From assembly GCA_000949895.1 (NCBI GenBank), contig JWIT01000008.1, forward strand, positions 57,959-121,958: 64,000 nucleotides of DNA. Direction: 5' to 3'. The stretch comes from Agrobacterium arsenijevicii. Lineage in GTDB: Bacteria; Pseudomonadota; Alphaproteobacteria; Rhizobiales; Rhizobiaceae. Of this stretch, positions 1 to 8,451 are shown in pieces. Each line of letters opens with the position of its first letter. Within the stretch, counting starts at the first letter, position 1. A program made the translations under genes and the position numbers. The notes beneath the pieces were generated by a model. The model made no database searches, was not told where the DNA came from, and worked only from the letters and a program-made list of their open reading frames with translations.

Positions 1-762
1 ACCGAGCAACAGGGTAGACGTGGTCACGCAGCAGCGCCGCGCCAGCTGTTCCAGACTGCTGCGTTCAGCCGGTGACAGTGTTGCAGCAAGGCGATCTGTA
101 TGAACGGCGCGGGACGCGTCATCGGGCAAAAACGGCAACGGCGGGGCCTCTGGAATATCGGCAATATGTTGCCGCCACCACAGCCGGTCGCTTTCACGCT
201 GAGCCCTAAGTTCCGGGTCAGACGCAAGACGTTCCGCCCAGTCGAAAAAGGACGGCGTCGCCTCCCCGGCATGCGCCGTTTCGCCTGTGCCTGACCCCTC
301 CTCGTAAAAACGGGCGAGGTCCTCCATCACGATTCGCACGCTGGCCGGATCGATCGCCAGCATATCTGTATCCAAATGCAGCCGGGCGCGATCTTCGGGC
401 AGCAGGCTCAGCGACAAGGCCGCCGGCGGCGCAACGCGCAGATCAGCCCGGCGATGGCTCCACTCCTCACGTTTGGCGGCAAGACGGTGCGCAAGCGCCT
501 CCTCATCCAGTGCCGTCATGTCCTCCAGGTCAAGGCGAAGCGGCCGGCCAGCGGGGTCGACGGTCTGGTGCCCTTCCGCATCGATCCTGAGGCTGAGCAT
601 GGGATGACGCCGGCAAAGCCTGTCGACCGCAACGGCCAGTCTTTCCGCCTCCAGCCCCTTGCCCTCGAACTCGAGATAAAGATGCGGCGTAACTTTTCCG
701 AGTATCCCGTCTGCCTCTCGGCCGACCCAGTAGGCAACCTGCATGGGGGTTAAATTTAGCAT
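1..762 (-). CDS. Nonribosomal peptide synthetase, N-terminal heterocyclization (Cy) domain, partial
   Basis: The minus-strand frame is open from the start codon to the left edge (254 codons, no stop). The N-terminus has LTPMQVAYWVGR at residues 4-15, the opening motif of NRPS cyclization domains. Residues 133-141 read DMLAIDPAS, the DxxxxDxxS signature that replaces HHxxxDG of ordinary condensation domains in Cy domains. Such domains condense and cyclize Ser, Thr or Cys into an oxazoline or thiazoline, as in catechol siderophores. The gene is divergent from the 2,3-dihydroxybenzoate genes, so it probably assembles the siderophore from their product. I chose this ATG because it precedes the core motif directly; an upstream ATG at 789 would place the iron box inside the gene. 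Adenylation and carrier domains would lie beyond the window. Confidence 0.85.
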   Translation of the reverse strand, partial: MLNLTPMQVAYWVGREADGILGKVTPHLYLEFEGKGLEAERLAVAVDRLCRRHPMLSLRIDAEGHQTVDPAGRPLRLDLEDMTALDEEALAHRLAAKREEWSHRRADLRVAPPAALSLSLLPEDRARLHLDTDMLAIDPASVRIVMEDLARFYEEGSGTGETAHAGEATPSFFDWAERLASDPELRAQRESDRLWWRQHIADIPEAPPLPFLPDDASRAVHTDRLAATLSPAERSSLEQLARRCCVTTSTLLLG

Positions 763-788
763 GTGACTTTGCACCGATTGACAAAACA

Positions 789-803
789 TGATTATCATAA
801 TCA
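789..803. promoter_or_regulatory. Iron-responsive operator (RirA/IRO box)
   Basis: TGATTATCATAATCA is a perfect inverted repeat of 7-base arms around one C and fits TGA-N9-TCA, the IRO box known for the rhizobial iron regulator RirA. It also resembles a Fur box. It sits in the roughly 80-base divergent region between the NRPS and entC, beside a TTGACA (778-783), so one bound repressor could shut both transcripts when iron is plentiful. The motif is read directly; which protein binds it is inferred. Confidence 0.7.
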
Positions 804-843
804 AGTATAAGCCATCGTCAACCACTCGCACAGGAGGCATCCC

Positions 844-2019
844 ATGAAAACTGGGGCACTCAGGACGAATGACGTCGAATCCGACGAAATTACTGATTTT
901 AATAGAGAATTTCTGTTTACTTCCGGTACAGGGCAATTACGGGCCAAGGGCATTCGCGAAAAGATAACGCTTCCCGCCCGGGGCGGCGAAGATGTTGCAA
1001 GCCCTTTGCAGCAGGCAATACAGGGCGCTTTCGAGCGGGCACGCAGGGCTGGGCTGGACAATCCCATCGCCATTGGCGCAATCCCCTTCGACGTCAGCGA
1101 ACCCTCATGCCTTTACATTCCAGACAACTATGAGTGGAGTGAAAAGGGTAGTGCGCCGGTCGTTGCTGATTCGGCCATGCCGGCGCTTGTCAGCCAGAAC
1201 AGCCTGCCCGACGAGAGCGGTTTCAAGCGCGCTGTCGAGCATGCCATCGTCAATTTCCGCCATTCCGATGTCCGCAAGGCGGTGCTTTCGGTGATGCGCG
1301 AGTTGACCTTTGCCTCCGAGGTCAATGTCGAAAGACTGCTGGCCAGCCTCGCCAAGCAAAATCGCGAAGGTTACCAATTCCGCATTCCGCTGCCCGATGG
1401 CGGCGACCTGATCGGCGTGAGCCCGGAACTCCTCATCCGCAAGCAGGGCGAAAAAGTCATATCGAACCCGCTCGCGGGCTCGGCAAAACGCATGGTCGAC
1501 CCGGTGGCCGACAAGGCCAATGCCGATCGGCTTTCGGCTTCGGAAAAGGACCATTACGAGCATAGCCTGGTGATCGAGGATATCCGCTCGCTGCTGTCGC
1601 CCTGCTGCGCGGAAATCGATGTTCCCGAAAAACCCTCCCTCATCAACACCGCCGCTCTCTGGCATCTTTCGACGCGCATCGAGGGTCGTCTCGCCGATCC
1701 CGAAACCAATGCGCTGCAGCTGGCGTGCCTGCTGCATCCGACACCGGCCGTTTGCGGTTTCCCCACCGAGCGCGCCCATCGCCTCATCCGCTTCGTCGAG
1801 CCTTTCGAGCGCGGGCTGTTTACCGGCATGGTCGGCTGGACGGATGCCGAGGGCAATGGCGAATGGGTGGTGACAATCCGTTGCGGCACCGTGCAACGGG
1901 AAACCGTGCGGCTCTTCGCGGGCGCCGGCATCGTTGAGGCCTCGGAACCCGAATCCGAATGGGCCGAAGTGCAGACCAAGCTCAAGACCATGCTGAACGC
2001 CTGTGGTCTTTCTGCCTAA
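844..2019 (+). CDS. entC: Isochorismate synthase
   Basis: This converts chorismate to isochorismate, the first step to 2,3-dihydroxybenzoate (DHB). At 391 residues it has the length of E. coli EntC. The C-terminal two thirds carry the chorismate-binding fold motifs: LAGSAKRM near residue 210, EKDHYEHSLVIEDIR, the HLSTRIEGRL stretch, HPTPAVCGFP and FTGMVGW. An AGGAGG ribosome site lies about seven bases before the ATG. It is the first gene of a five-gene same-strand run and lies just downstream of the iron box, so iron repression is expected. In agrobactin producers the equivalent gene is called agbC. Confidence 0.95.
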   Translation: MKTGALRTNDVESDEITDFNREFLFTSGTGQLRAKGIREKITLPARGGEDVASPLQQAIQGAFERARRAGLDNPIAIGAIPFDVSEPSCLYIPDNYEWSEKGSAPVVADSAMPALVSQNSLPDESGFKRAVEHAIVNFRHSDVRKAVLSVMRELTFASEVNVERLLASLAKQNREGYQFRIPLPDGGDLIGVSPELLIRKQGEKVISNPLAGSAKRMVDPVADKANADRLSASEKDHYEHSLVIEDIRSLLSPCCAEIDVPEKPSLINTAALWHLSTRIEGRLADPETNALQLACLLHPTPAVCGFPTERAHRLIRFVEPFERGLFTGMVGWTDAEGNGEWVVTIRCGTVQRETVRLFAGAGIVEASEPESEWAEVQTKLKTMLNACGLSA

Positions 2020-2037
2020 TTTTCCCAGGGACAAACC

Positions 2038-3663
2038 ATGACAATCGAATTTGAACGCTGGCCGGAAGATCTTGCGCGCCGATACCGCGACCGCGGCTAC
2101 TGGATCAACAGACCGCTCAGCGACATCCTCACCCAACAGGTGGAGCGCCGGCCGGATGCGACCGCGCTGATCTGCGGCGAACGCCGCTTCACCTATGCCG
2201 ATCTCGACCGGCAATCCTCCAATCTCGCCGGGCATCTGGCTGCCGCCGGCATCGGCAAAGGCGACACGGCGCTGGTGCAACTGCCTAACATCGCCGAGTT
2301 CTATCTCGTCTTTTTCGCGTTGATGAAAATCGGTGCCGCACCCGTCAATGCGCTTTTCAGCCATCGCAAGCTGGAAATGACGTCCTACGCGGAGCAGATC
2401 GCGCCGAAGCTGGTGATAGGCTCGCGTTCCCATGAGCTTTTTGCCAATGACGCGTTTCTGGATGCGCTGAAGCTTGTCTCTCCGCAGCTTGCCTTGACGC
2501 TGATGCTCGGCGACAAGGAACCGCAGCGCAGCCTCGAACAATGGCTCTCATCGCCCGCTGAAAATGCACCGCCCTACGGCCCCTCGGCATCCGACGAGGT
2601 GGCGCTGTTCCAGCTTTCCGGCGGCAGCACCGGAACGCCGAAACTGATCCCCCGCACGCATAATGACTATGACTACAGCGCCCGGGCCAGTGCGGAAATT
2701 TGCGAGCTGACGCCACAGACCCGTTTCCTCTGCGCCATTCCGGTGGCGCATAATTACCCGATGAGTTCGCCCGGTGCGCTTGGCGTGTTCCATGCCGGCG
2801 GCACCGTGGTCATGGCGGCCAATCCGGAGCCGCTTGCCTGCTTCGACCTCATCGAAAAACATGACATCGACATGGTGCCGCTGGTGCCACCGGCCGTGGC
2901 GCTGTGGCTGCAGGTGGCCCCTGCCCATCGCGAAAGGCTAAAATCCCTCAAGCTGCTGCAGGTCGGCGGCGCGAGCTTTGCCGAAGCTTTAGCCCGTCAG
3001 GTGCCGGAGGTGCTGGGCTGCGCCCTGCAACAGGTCTTCGGCATGGCGGAAGGTTTGGTGAACTACACCCGCGCCGGTGATCCCGACCATATTGTCTTCA
3101 CCACGCAAGGCAGGCCGATCAGCCCGGATGACGAAATCCGCATCGTCGACGAGGACGGCAACGACGTTCCCGAAGGCGAAGCCGGCATGCTCGCGACGCG
3201 TGGCCCCTATACGTTCCGGGGATATTACCGCGCCGCCGAACACAGCGCCCGCGTCTTCGACAACCAAGGCTTTTATTATTCCGGCGATGTCGTTCAGCGC
3301 ACGCCCGAAGGTTATCTGCGGGTCGTTGGCCGGGTGAAGGACCAGATCAATCGCGGCGGTGAAAAGGTCGCTTCGGAAGAGGTGGAAAACCTGATCCTGC
3401 GGCATCCGGATGTGACGCATGCCGCACTGGTGGCGATGCAGGACGAGCTTCTCGGTGAGAAAAGCTGCGTCTTCGTCGTTTCCCGCAACCCCGCTTTGAA
3501 GGCGCCGGCCATCCGCCAGCACCTCTCCGGTCTCGGCGTCGCCGATTACAAGCTGCCGGACCGGGTGCGCTTCATCGACGCCATGCCGCTTACCGCCGTT
3601 GGCAAGATCGACAAGAAAAAGCTGCGCGACCTGCTGGCAGCACCCGTTGCCGTCAGCGCCTGA
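2038..3663 (+). CDS. entE: 2,3-dihydroxybenzoate-AMP ligase
   Basis: This is a stand-alone adenylation enzyme that activates DHB with ATP and loads it on the aryl carrier domain of EntB. Visible motifs are SGGSTGTPK at residues 194-202 (phosphate-binding loop), HNYPMSSPG, the VFGMAEG stretch, YYSGDVV, GRVKDQINRGGEKV (hinge) and the C-terminal catalytic lysine region LTAVGKIDKKKLR. Its 541 residues are normal for EntE/DhbE/YbtE. It starts 18 bases after entC, in the same operon. Assignment to an aryl rather than an amino acid rests on family resemblance and on the flanking entC and entB. Confidence 0.95.
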   Translation: MTIEFERWPEDLARRYRDRGYWINRPLSDILTQQVERRPDATALICGERRFTYADLDRQSSNLAGHLAAAGIGKGDTALVQLPNIAEFYLVFFALMKIGAAPVNALFSHRKLEMTSYAEQIAPKLVIGSRSHELFANDAFLDALKLVSPQLALTLMLGDKEPQRSLEQWLSSPAENAPPYGPSASDEVALFQLSGGSTGTPKLIPRTHNDYDYSARASAEICELTPQTRFLCAIPVAHNYPMSSPGALGVFHAGGTVVMAANPEPLACFDLIEKHDIDMVPLVPPAVALWLQVAPAHRERLKSLKLLQVGGASFAEALARQVPEVLGCALQQVFGMAEGLVNYTRAGDPDHIVFTTQGRPISPDDEIRIVDEDGNDVPEGEAGMLATRGPYTFRGYYRAAEHSARVFDNQGFYYSGDVVQRTPEGYLRVVGRVKDQINRGGEKVASEEVENLILRHPDVTHAALVAMQDELLGEKSCVFVVSRNPALKAPAIRQHLSGLGVADYKLPDRVRFIDAMPLTAVGKIDKKKLRDLLAAPVAVSA

Positions 3664-3682
3664 AGCGCCCGTTAAATCGACA

Positions 3683-3704
3683 GGGACGCTCGAAAGGGCG
3701 TCCC
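3683..3704 (+). other. Intercistronic hairpin between entE and entB
   Basis: GGGACGC and GCGTCCC form a 7-base-pair stem with an 8-base loop in the 96-base gap. No T-run follows, so it looks more like an mRNA processing or stability element than a terminator. Confidence 0.45.
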
Positions 3705-3759
3705 AACCCACAAGATTACGCGCCGTCTGAACCGGCGCAGCCAAACCACTGAGGTTATT

Positions 3760-4629
3760 ATGACAATCCCCACCATTTCCGACTATCCGATGCCGGTTGC
3801 CGCAAGCTTCCCGGCCAACAAGACCAAATGGCAGCCGGACGCCAAGCGCGCCGTGCTGCTCATCCACGACATGCAGCGTTATTTCCTGCGGTTCTACGAG
3901 GCCGATGGCAAGCTGATGACCACCCTCATCGACAATCTCGCCAGGGTGAAGGCCTGGGCCGTTCAGAACGGCGTGCCGGTCATCTACACCGCCCAGCCGC
4001 ATGACCAGCCACCGGGCGACCGCGCGCTGCTGAACGACATGTGGGGGCCGGGGCTTACCGTCGTCGACCCGGAACTACAGAAGGTCGTGGACAAGCTTGC
4101 GCCGACGCCCGACGACGTGGTGCTGACCAAATGGCGTTATAGCGCCTTCCAGCGCTCGGACCTCGCCGAACGCATGAAAGGCTGGGGCCGCGACCAGATC
4201 ATCATCGGCGGTGTCTATGCCCATATCGGCTGCATGATGACGGCTGTGGAAGCCTTCATGAAGGATATTCAGCCCTTCATGATCGGTGACGGCGTCGCCG
4301 ATTTTTCGGAAGACGAACACCGCATGGCGCTGCAATATGTGGCGACGCGCTGCGGCGTGGTGATTGACACCGCAAGCCTTGCCGGTGCGGCAGAGGCCAC
4401 CGATATCAGCGAATGGCTGAAAGCCCGCGTCCTGCAACTCGTGGAAGACGACAGCGACATCGACCCGGATGAAAACCTGATCTTCTACGGGCTGGATTCG
4501 TTGCAGGTGATGAAGCTTGCCGGCGAGTTAAAGGAACGCGGCGTCATCGTCGGCTTCGATGAACTCGCCCGCGTGCCGACGCTTTCCGCCTGGTGGGCGC
4601 TGATCGAAGAAAAGCGACTTGCAGCCTGA
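3760..4629 (+). CDS. entB: Bifunctional isochorismatase / aryl carrier protein
   Basis: The N-terminal domain (about residues 1-205) is an isochorismatase that turns isochorismate into 2,3-dihydro-DHB; HDMQRYF holds the catalytic Asp, LTKWRYSAF the Lys, and GVYAHIGC is the usual EntB active-site turn. The C-terminal domain (about 210-289) is an aryl carrier protein with the phosphopantetheine site GLDSL, Ser at about residue 247. It is charged by EntE and delivers DHB to the NRPS. The length (289) is typical of two-domain EntB. The downstream gene begins about a dozen bases after its stop. Confidence 0.95.
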   Translation: MTIPTISDYPMPVAASFPANKTKWQPDAKRAVLLIHDMQRYFLRFYEADGKLMTTLIDNLARVKAWAVQNGVPVIYTAQPHDQPPGDRALLNDMWGPGLTVVDPELQKVVDKLAPTPDDVVLTKWRYSAFQRSDLAERMKGWGRDQIIIGGVYAHIGCMMTAVEAFMKDIQPFMIGDGVADFSEDEHRMALQYVATRCGVVIDTASLAGAAEATDISEWLKARVLQLVEDDSDIDPDENLIFYGLDSLQVMKLAGELKERGVIVGFDELARVPTLSAWWALIEEKRLAA

Positions 4630-4642
4630 GCGGACGGACAAG

Positions 4643-5398
4643 ATGACGCAGAGAAGATTTACCGGACGGCGCGTGCTGGTGACGGGTGCCGCGCAGGGCA
4701 TCGGCCGCCGCATCGCCGAGCGTTTCACTGAGGAAGGGGCCGAGGTCATCGGCCTCGATCTCATCGCCGATGCAACGGATGCAACCTTCCGCCAGATCGC
4801 GCTCGACATCACCGACGCGGCGGCAGTGGAGGCGGTCAGCAAGGCGATTGAGAAGGAATGGGGCGGGCTCGACATTCTGGTCAACGCCGCTGGCATTCTG
4901 CGCCTCGGCGACAGCGAAAGCCTGACGCCGGAAGACTGGAAAGCCTGCATGGATGTGAATGCCGCAGGGCCGTTCTACCTGCTGCGGCAATGGAGTGGTG
5001 TGTTCAAGCGGCAACGGCATGGCGCCATCGTCAATGTCGGCTCCAATGCCGCCGTTGTGCCGCGCATCGGCATGATGGCCTATTGCGCTTCCAAAGCGGC
5101 GCTGGTCAGCCTCAGCCATTGTGCCGCCCTTGAACTTGCGCCCTATGGCGTGCGCTGCAATGTGGTGTCACCCGGCTCCACCGATACGCCTATGCTCGCG
5201 GGCATGCTGAGCGATCCCGCCGGCAAACAGCAGCTGGTTGCCGGCCTGCCCGAGCAGTTCAAGCTCGGCATTCCGCTCGGCAAGATCGCAAGGCCGGACG
5301 ACATCGCCGATACGGTGCTGTTCCTCGCCTCCGATCAGGCCGGCCATGTGACGATGCAGCAGATCGTGGTCGATGGCGGCGCCACGCTCGCGGCGTGA
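4643..5398 (+). CDS. entA: 2,3-dihydro-2,3-dihydroxybenzoate dehydrogenase
   Basis: A short-chain dehydrogenase of 251 residues that oxidizes 2,3-dihydro-DHB to DHB with NAD. It has the TGAAQGIG nucleotide motif near residue 12, NAAG in the middle, the catalytic SNAAV...YCASKAAL Ser-Tyr-Lys set, and the NVVSPGSTDTPM substrate loop. I prefer the ATG at 4643 (MTQRRFTGRRV); an in-frame ATG at 4619 lies inside entB and would add an atypical eight-residue leader. It completes the chorismate-to-DHB pathway in the order C-E-B-A. Confidence 0.93.
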   Translation: MTQRRFTGRRVLVTGAAQGIGRRIAERFTEEGAEVIGLDLIADATDATFRQIALDITDAAAVEAVSKAIEKEWGGLDILVNAAGILRLGDSESLTPEDWKACMDVNAAGPFYLLRQWSGVFKRQRHGAIVNVGSNAAVVPRIGMMAYCASKAALVSLSHCAALELAPYGVRCNVVSPGSTDTPMLAGMLSDPAGKQQLVAGLPEQFKLGIPLGKIARPDDIADTVLFLASDQAGHVTMQQIVVDGGATLAA

Positions 5399-5413
5399 GC
5401 CTCGGTCCGCTTG

Positions 5414-6142
5414 ATGGGGGTGACGGATATGGCAGTTGCACCGGCGTTTCACCGCGAAGTTGTTTCCGGCGATCCACCCGAGGCCATCTGGCCTTGGCCG
5501 GACGATAGAAGCGATTGCCATTGCGTCACCCTTCATTACAGCGCCGACGAAGGGTGCGGCGGCAGGGTCCCTCCCCTGCCGCCGCAGCTTTTGCGTGCTG
5601 TGCCCAGACGCAAGGCGGAATTCATTGCCGGGCGGAGATGTGCGGCAGAAGCCATCCGCCGTCTCATCGGCCGCGCCGCCTTTCCCGGCATGGGAGAGGA
5701 CCGCGCGCCAATCTGGCCCGAAGGTGTGGTCGGCGCGATTTCCCACAGCCACGGGCGGGCCATCGCTCTTGCCGGCTCTTCCGAGCGGTTCTGCGGTATT
5801 GGCATTGATATCGAGAGGCTTCTGAACGAGGAGGAAGCCCGCGATATCGCCCCGCAGGCCTTGACCGCGAGCGAACGCCACAGCCTCGGAAACGACATCG
5901 ATCCCTTCATGACCGGGCTGATCTTTTCGGCCAAGGAAAGCCTGTTCAAAGCACTCTATCCAAGCGTGAAACGCTTCTTCTTTTTCGAAGCGGCGGAATT
6001 GTCCGGTTATGACGGGGCCGGTTCGGCATCCCTTCAGCTAACCGCCGACCTGGGCGGCAAGTGGCGAAAGGGAACGGAGATTCCGTTCCGCTTCTGCCGC
6101 TTCCAAGGCTTTTTGCTCACCCGCATCATTCTCCCGCATTAA
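5414..6142 (+). CDS. entD: 4'-phosphopantetheinyl transferase, EntD/Sfp type
   Basis: Transfers phosphopantetheine from CoA to the carrier domains of EntB and the NRPS. Motifs are the GIDIER Mg-binding site at about residues 129-134 and FSAKESLFKALYP at about 171-183, both diagnostic of this superfamily. The N-terminal RRKAEFIAGRRCAAEAI stretch is typical of the EntD branch. It follows entA by 15 bases and is last in the operon. The ATG at 5429 has a better-placed GGGGGTG ribosome site and may be the true start, shortening the protein by five residues. Confidence 0.9.
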   Translation: MGVTDMAVAPAFHREVVSGDPPEAIWPWPDDRSDCHCVTLHYSADEGCGGRVPPLPPQLLRAVPRRKAEFIAGRRCAAEAIRRLIGRAAFPGMGEDRAPIWPEGVVGAISHSHGRAIALAGSSERFCGIGIDIERLLNEEEARDIAPQALTASERHSLGNDIDPFMTGLIFSAKESLFKALYPSVKRFFFFEAAELSGYDGAGSASLQLTADLGGKWRKGTEIPFRFCRFQGFLLTRIILPH

Positions 6143-6233
6143 GGGAAAACTACAGCATTCCTGTCTCTAAATATCATATTTAAAGCCGCTATTCCCGTCA
6201 TTCGTGTGAAACACTGAAACGGTACGCACCGTG

Positions 6234-6248
6234 TTGGAATGATTCCAA
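6234..6248. promoter_or_regulatory. Palindrome upstream of the PhoX-like gene
   Basis: TTGGAATGATTCCAA is a perfect inverted repeat with 7-base arms, preceded by a second dyad ACGGT-acgc-ACCGT (6219-6232). Both lie in the leader of the phosphatase gene, 24-53 bases before its ATG. Candidate operator or leader structure; the regulator is unknown. Confidence 0.45.
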
Positions 6249-6271
6249 ACATGCAACGGTGGAGATACAAC

Positions 6272-8185
6272 ATGACCGATATCGATACGAGCAAGCTGTC
6301 CTGGGACGAGTGGGACGAGCTGCAAAACCCGCCACCAGCCCAAACCGATTTCGACCGCGTAGTCGAAGCCGCCATTTCCCGCCGCGGCTTTCTCGGCGGC
6401 GTGCTTGCCTTCGGTTCTGCCGCAGCCGCCATGGGCACGCTCGGCAACCTGATGACCAGCACTTCGGCCGAAGCGCAGGAAGCGGCAGCCGGCCGTTTCC
6501 CCTTCAAGCCGGTGGCGGCCGCGACCGACCACACCATCCACGTACCGGAAGGTTACGGCTGGAAACCGGTTGCCAAATGGGGTCAGCCGCTGTTCTCCAA
6601 CGTGCCTGATCTCGACCACGCCAAGGGTGTCAGCGTTGAAAATTCCGACAAGGTCTTCGGTGAAAACACCGATGGCATGGAACTGTTCATGGTCGGCAAC
6701 CACCAGCTGATCGCCGTCAACCATGAATATGTGAACCCGGAAATCAACCTGCCGCATACGGAAAAGGGCACCCCGAAGACGGCCGACGACGTGAAGATCC
6801 TACAGAACATGCAGGGTGTCACCGTCATGGAAGTTGAGGAAGGCACCGAAGGCTGGGAAATCGTTATCGACAGCCCGTTCAACCGCCGCATCCATCACAA
6901 CACGCCGATGAAGCTTTCCGGCCCGGCCGCGGGCTCCGATCTCGTCAAGACCGCCGCCGATCCGAAGGGTGTCGACTGTCTCGGGACCTTCAACAATTGC
7001 GGCGCCGGCCGCACGCCCTGGGGCACCTACCTCACCTGCGAAGAAAACTTCAACGGTTACTTCGGCACCACCGACGCCGCCTTCAAGCTGCCGGATGACT
7101 ACAAGCGTTACGGCATCGTCGCCGAGACGCGTTATGCCTATGAGAAGTTCGATCCGCGTTTCGACGTCGCCAAGAACCCGAACGAGCCGCGCCGTGCGGG
7201 TTACGTGGTCGAGATCGATCCTTCGGACGCCTCCTCCACCCCGATCAAGCGCACGGCACTCGGCCGCATCAAGCACGAGAACGCCGCCGTGGTCATCGCG
7301 CGCGACGGCCGTGTCGTCGTTTACATGGGTGACGACGAGCGTGGCGAATTCCTCTATAAATTCGTCTCCAACGGCATCTATGTACCAGGCGGCGACACCT
7401 CGAAACTGCTCGACGAAGGCACGCTTTACGTCGCCAAATTCGTCGATGACGGTGCCGGCGAATGGGTGGCTCTCACGCCTGAAACCACGGGCATGAAGAT
7501 CGACGAAATCTGCGTCTTCACCCGTCAGGCCGCTTCCAAGGTCGGCGCAACGACCATGGACCGTCCGGAATGGGTCGCCATCAACCCGGTCGCCATCGAA
7601 GCCTATTGCGCGCTCACCAACAACAGCCGCCGTGGCGAAATGAAGGACGGCAAGCTGCGCGCCAATGCCGGCGGCGACGCCATGGCAATCAATGCCGCCA
7701 ATCCGCGCGAGAAGAACGAATACGGCCAGATCGTGCGCTGGTATCCGGAAAACGACGACCATGCGGACGGAAAGTTCAAGTGGGACCTGTTCTGCATGGC
7801 AGGCAATCCTTCCGTTCACAAGGACGTCTTTGCCGGCTCCTCGAACATCAACGAAGGCAACATGTTCAACTCGCCTGATGGCATGATGTTCGACACGACC
7901 GGCCTGCTCTGGATCCAGACCGACGGCGAAGACAGCAATGAAGGCAACTTCGCCGGCCAGGGCAACAACCAGATGCTGGCGGGCGATCCGGCCACCGGCC
8001 GCATCGAGCGCTTCCTGACCGCGCCGAAGGGTTCCGAAGTCACCGGCCAGACATGGTCCGGCGACAAGCGCACCCACTTCGTCGGCATCCAGCACCCCGA
8101 CGCCCCCTTTCCGGATGGCGAAGGCAAGCTGCCACGCTCGGCCGTCATCGCCATCAAGCGTGACGACAACGCGCAGATCGGCTGA
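6272..8185 (+). CDS. PhoX-family (DUF839) phosphatase, Tat-exported
   Basis: A 637-residue protein of the PhoX/DUF839 family, a calcium-dependent periplasmic phosphatase fold. The N-terminus has a twin-arginine signal, SRRGFLGG with Arg37-Arg38, a hydrophobic stretch and a likely cleavage after AEA near residue 68. The body contains the PhoX-type segments NHEYVNPE, GAGRTPWGTYLTCEENFNGYF, GRIKHENAAVV, VVYMGDDERGEFLYKFVS and FNSPDGMMFDTTGLLWIQTDGE. I chose this ATG (GGTGGAGA upstream) over one 33 bases earlier that falls in the palindrome. It likely releases phosphate from organic esters. No convincing PHO box is visible. Confidence 0.85.
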   Translation: MTDIDTSKLSWDEWDELQNPPPAQTDFDRVVEAAISRRGFLGGVLAFGSAAAAMGTLGNLMTSTSAEAQEAAAGRFPFKPVAAATDHTIHVPEGYGWKPVAKWGQPLFSNVPDLDHAKGVSVENSDKVFGENTDGMELFMVGNHQLIAVNHEYVNPEINLPHTEKGTPKTADDVKILQNMQGVTVMEVEEGTEGWEIVIDSPFNRRIHHNTPMKLSGPAAGSDLVKTAADPKGVDCLGTFNNCGAGRTPWGTYLTCEENFNGYFGTTDAAFKLPDDYKRYGIVAETRYAYEKFDPRFDVAKNPNEPRRAGYVVEIDPSDASSTPIKRTALGRIKHENAAVVIARDGRVVVYMGDDERGEFLYKFVSNGIYVPGGDTSKLLDEGTLYVAKFVDDGAGEWVALTPETTGMKIDEICVFTRQAASKVGATTMDRPEWVAINPVAIEAYCALTNNSRRGEMKDGKLRANAGGDAMAINAANPREKNEYGQIVRWYPENDDHADGKFKWDLFCMAGNPSVHKDVFAGSSNINEGNMFNSPDGMMFDTTGLLWIQTDGEDSNEGNFAGQGNNQMLAGDPATGRIERFLTAPKGSEVTGQTWSGDKRTHFVGIQHPDAPFPDGEGKLPRSAVIAIKRDDNAQIG

Positions 8186-8200
8186 CGTTTCGGTCTAAAC

Positions 8201-8277
8201 GGAACCGGATCCCGATAAAACGGCGATCCGGTTCCACGATAAAAAACGCCGTGCGCCCGAAGGACGCACGGCGTTTT
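8201..8277 (+). terminator. Double hairpin terminator after the PhoX-like gene
   Basis: The first stem pairs GGAACCGGATC (8201-8211) with GATCCGGTTCC (8225-8235). The second pairs AAAACGCCGTGCG (8243-8255) with CGCACGGCGTTTT (8265-8277), a 13-base-pair stem ending in a T run. The A and T tracts on both sides suit termination from either direction, and the flanking genes converge. Confidence 0.85.
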
Positions 8278-8349
8278 GCATGACAGGCAATACCGAGACG
8301 TCACTCTCCGGCATTACGGGAGTGTCGCCCGACCTTTCTGCACAAGCCG

Positions 8350-8379
8350 CGTCGTCTTCCGCCCGCGCTGAAGACGACG
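8350..8379 (-). terminator. Possible terminator of the type I secretion operon
   Basis: CGTCGTCTTC (8350-8359) pairs perfectly with GAAGACGACG (8370-8379) downstream of the HlyD gene. There is no T-run on the minus strand, so the role is uncertain; it might be a stability hairpin. Confidence 0.4.
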
Positions 8380-8451
8380 ATTTCTGGCGTTTATGAAAAC
8401 GATTCCCGTAACTCTGTTTTCACCAACTGCTAACCCACTAGGGAAAAACCG

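Noticed and set aside
742..789. Alternative NRPS starts at 744 and 789
   Set aside because: The 744 start would remove LTP of the core motif; the 789 start would put the iron box within the gene. 762 fits the domain best.
6161..6177. Possible PHO box (CTGTC...ATATCAT) before the PhoX-like gene
   Set aside because: Only 5 of 7 bases fit in each half and the spacing is one base short; not enough to call.
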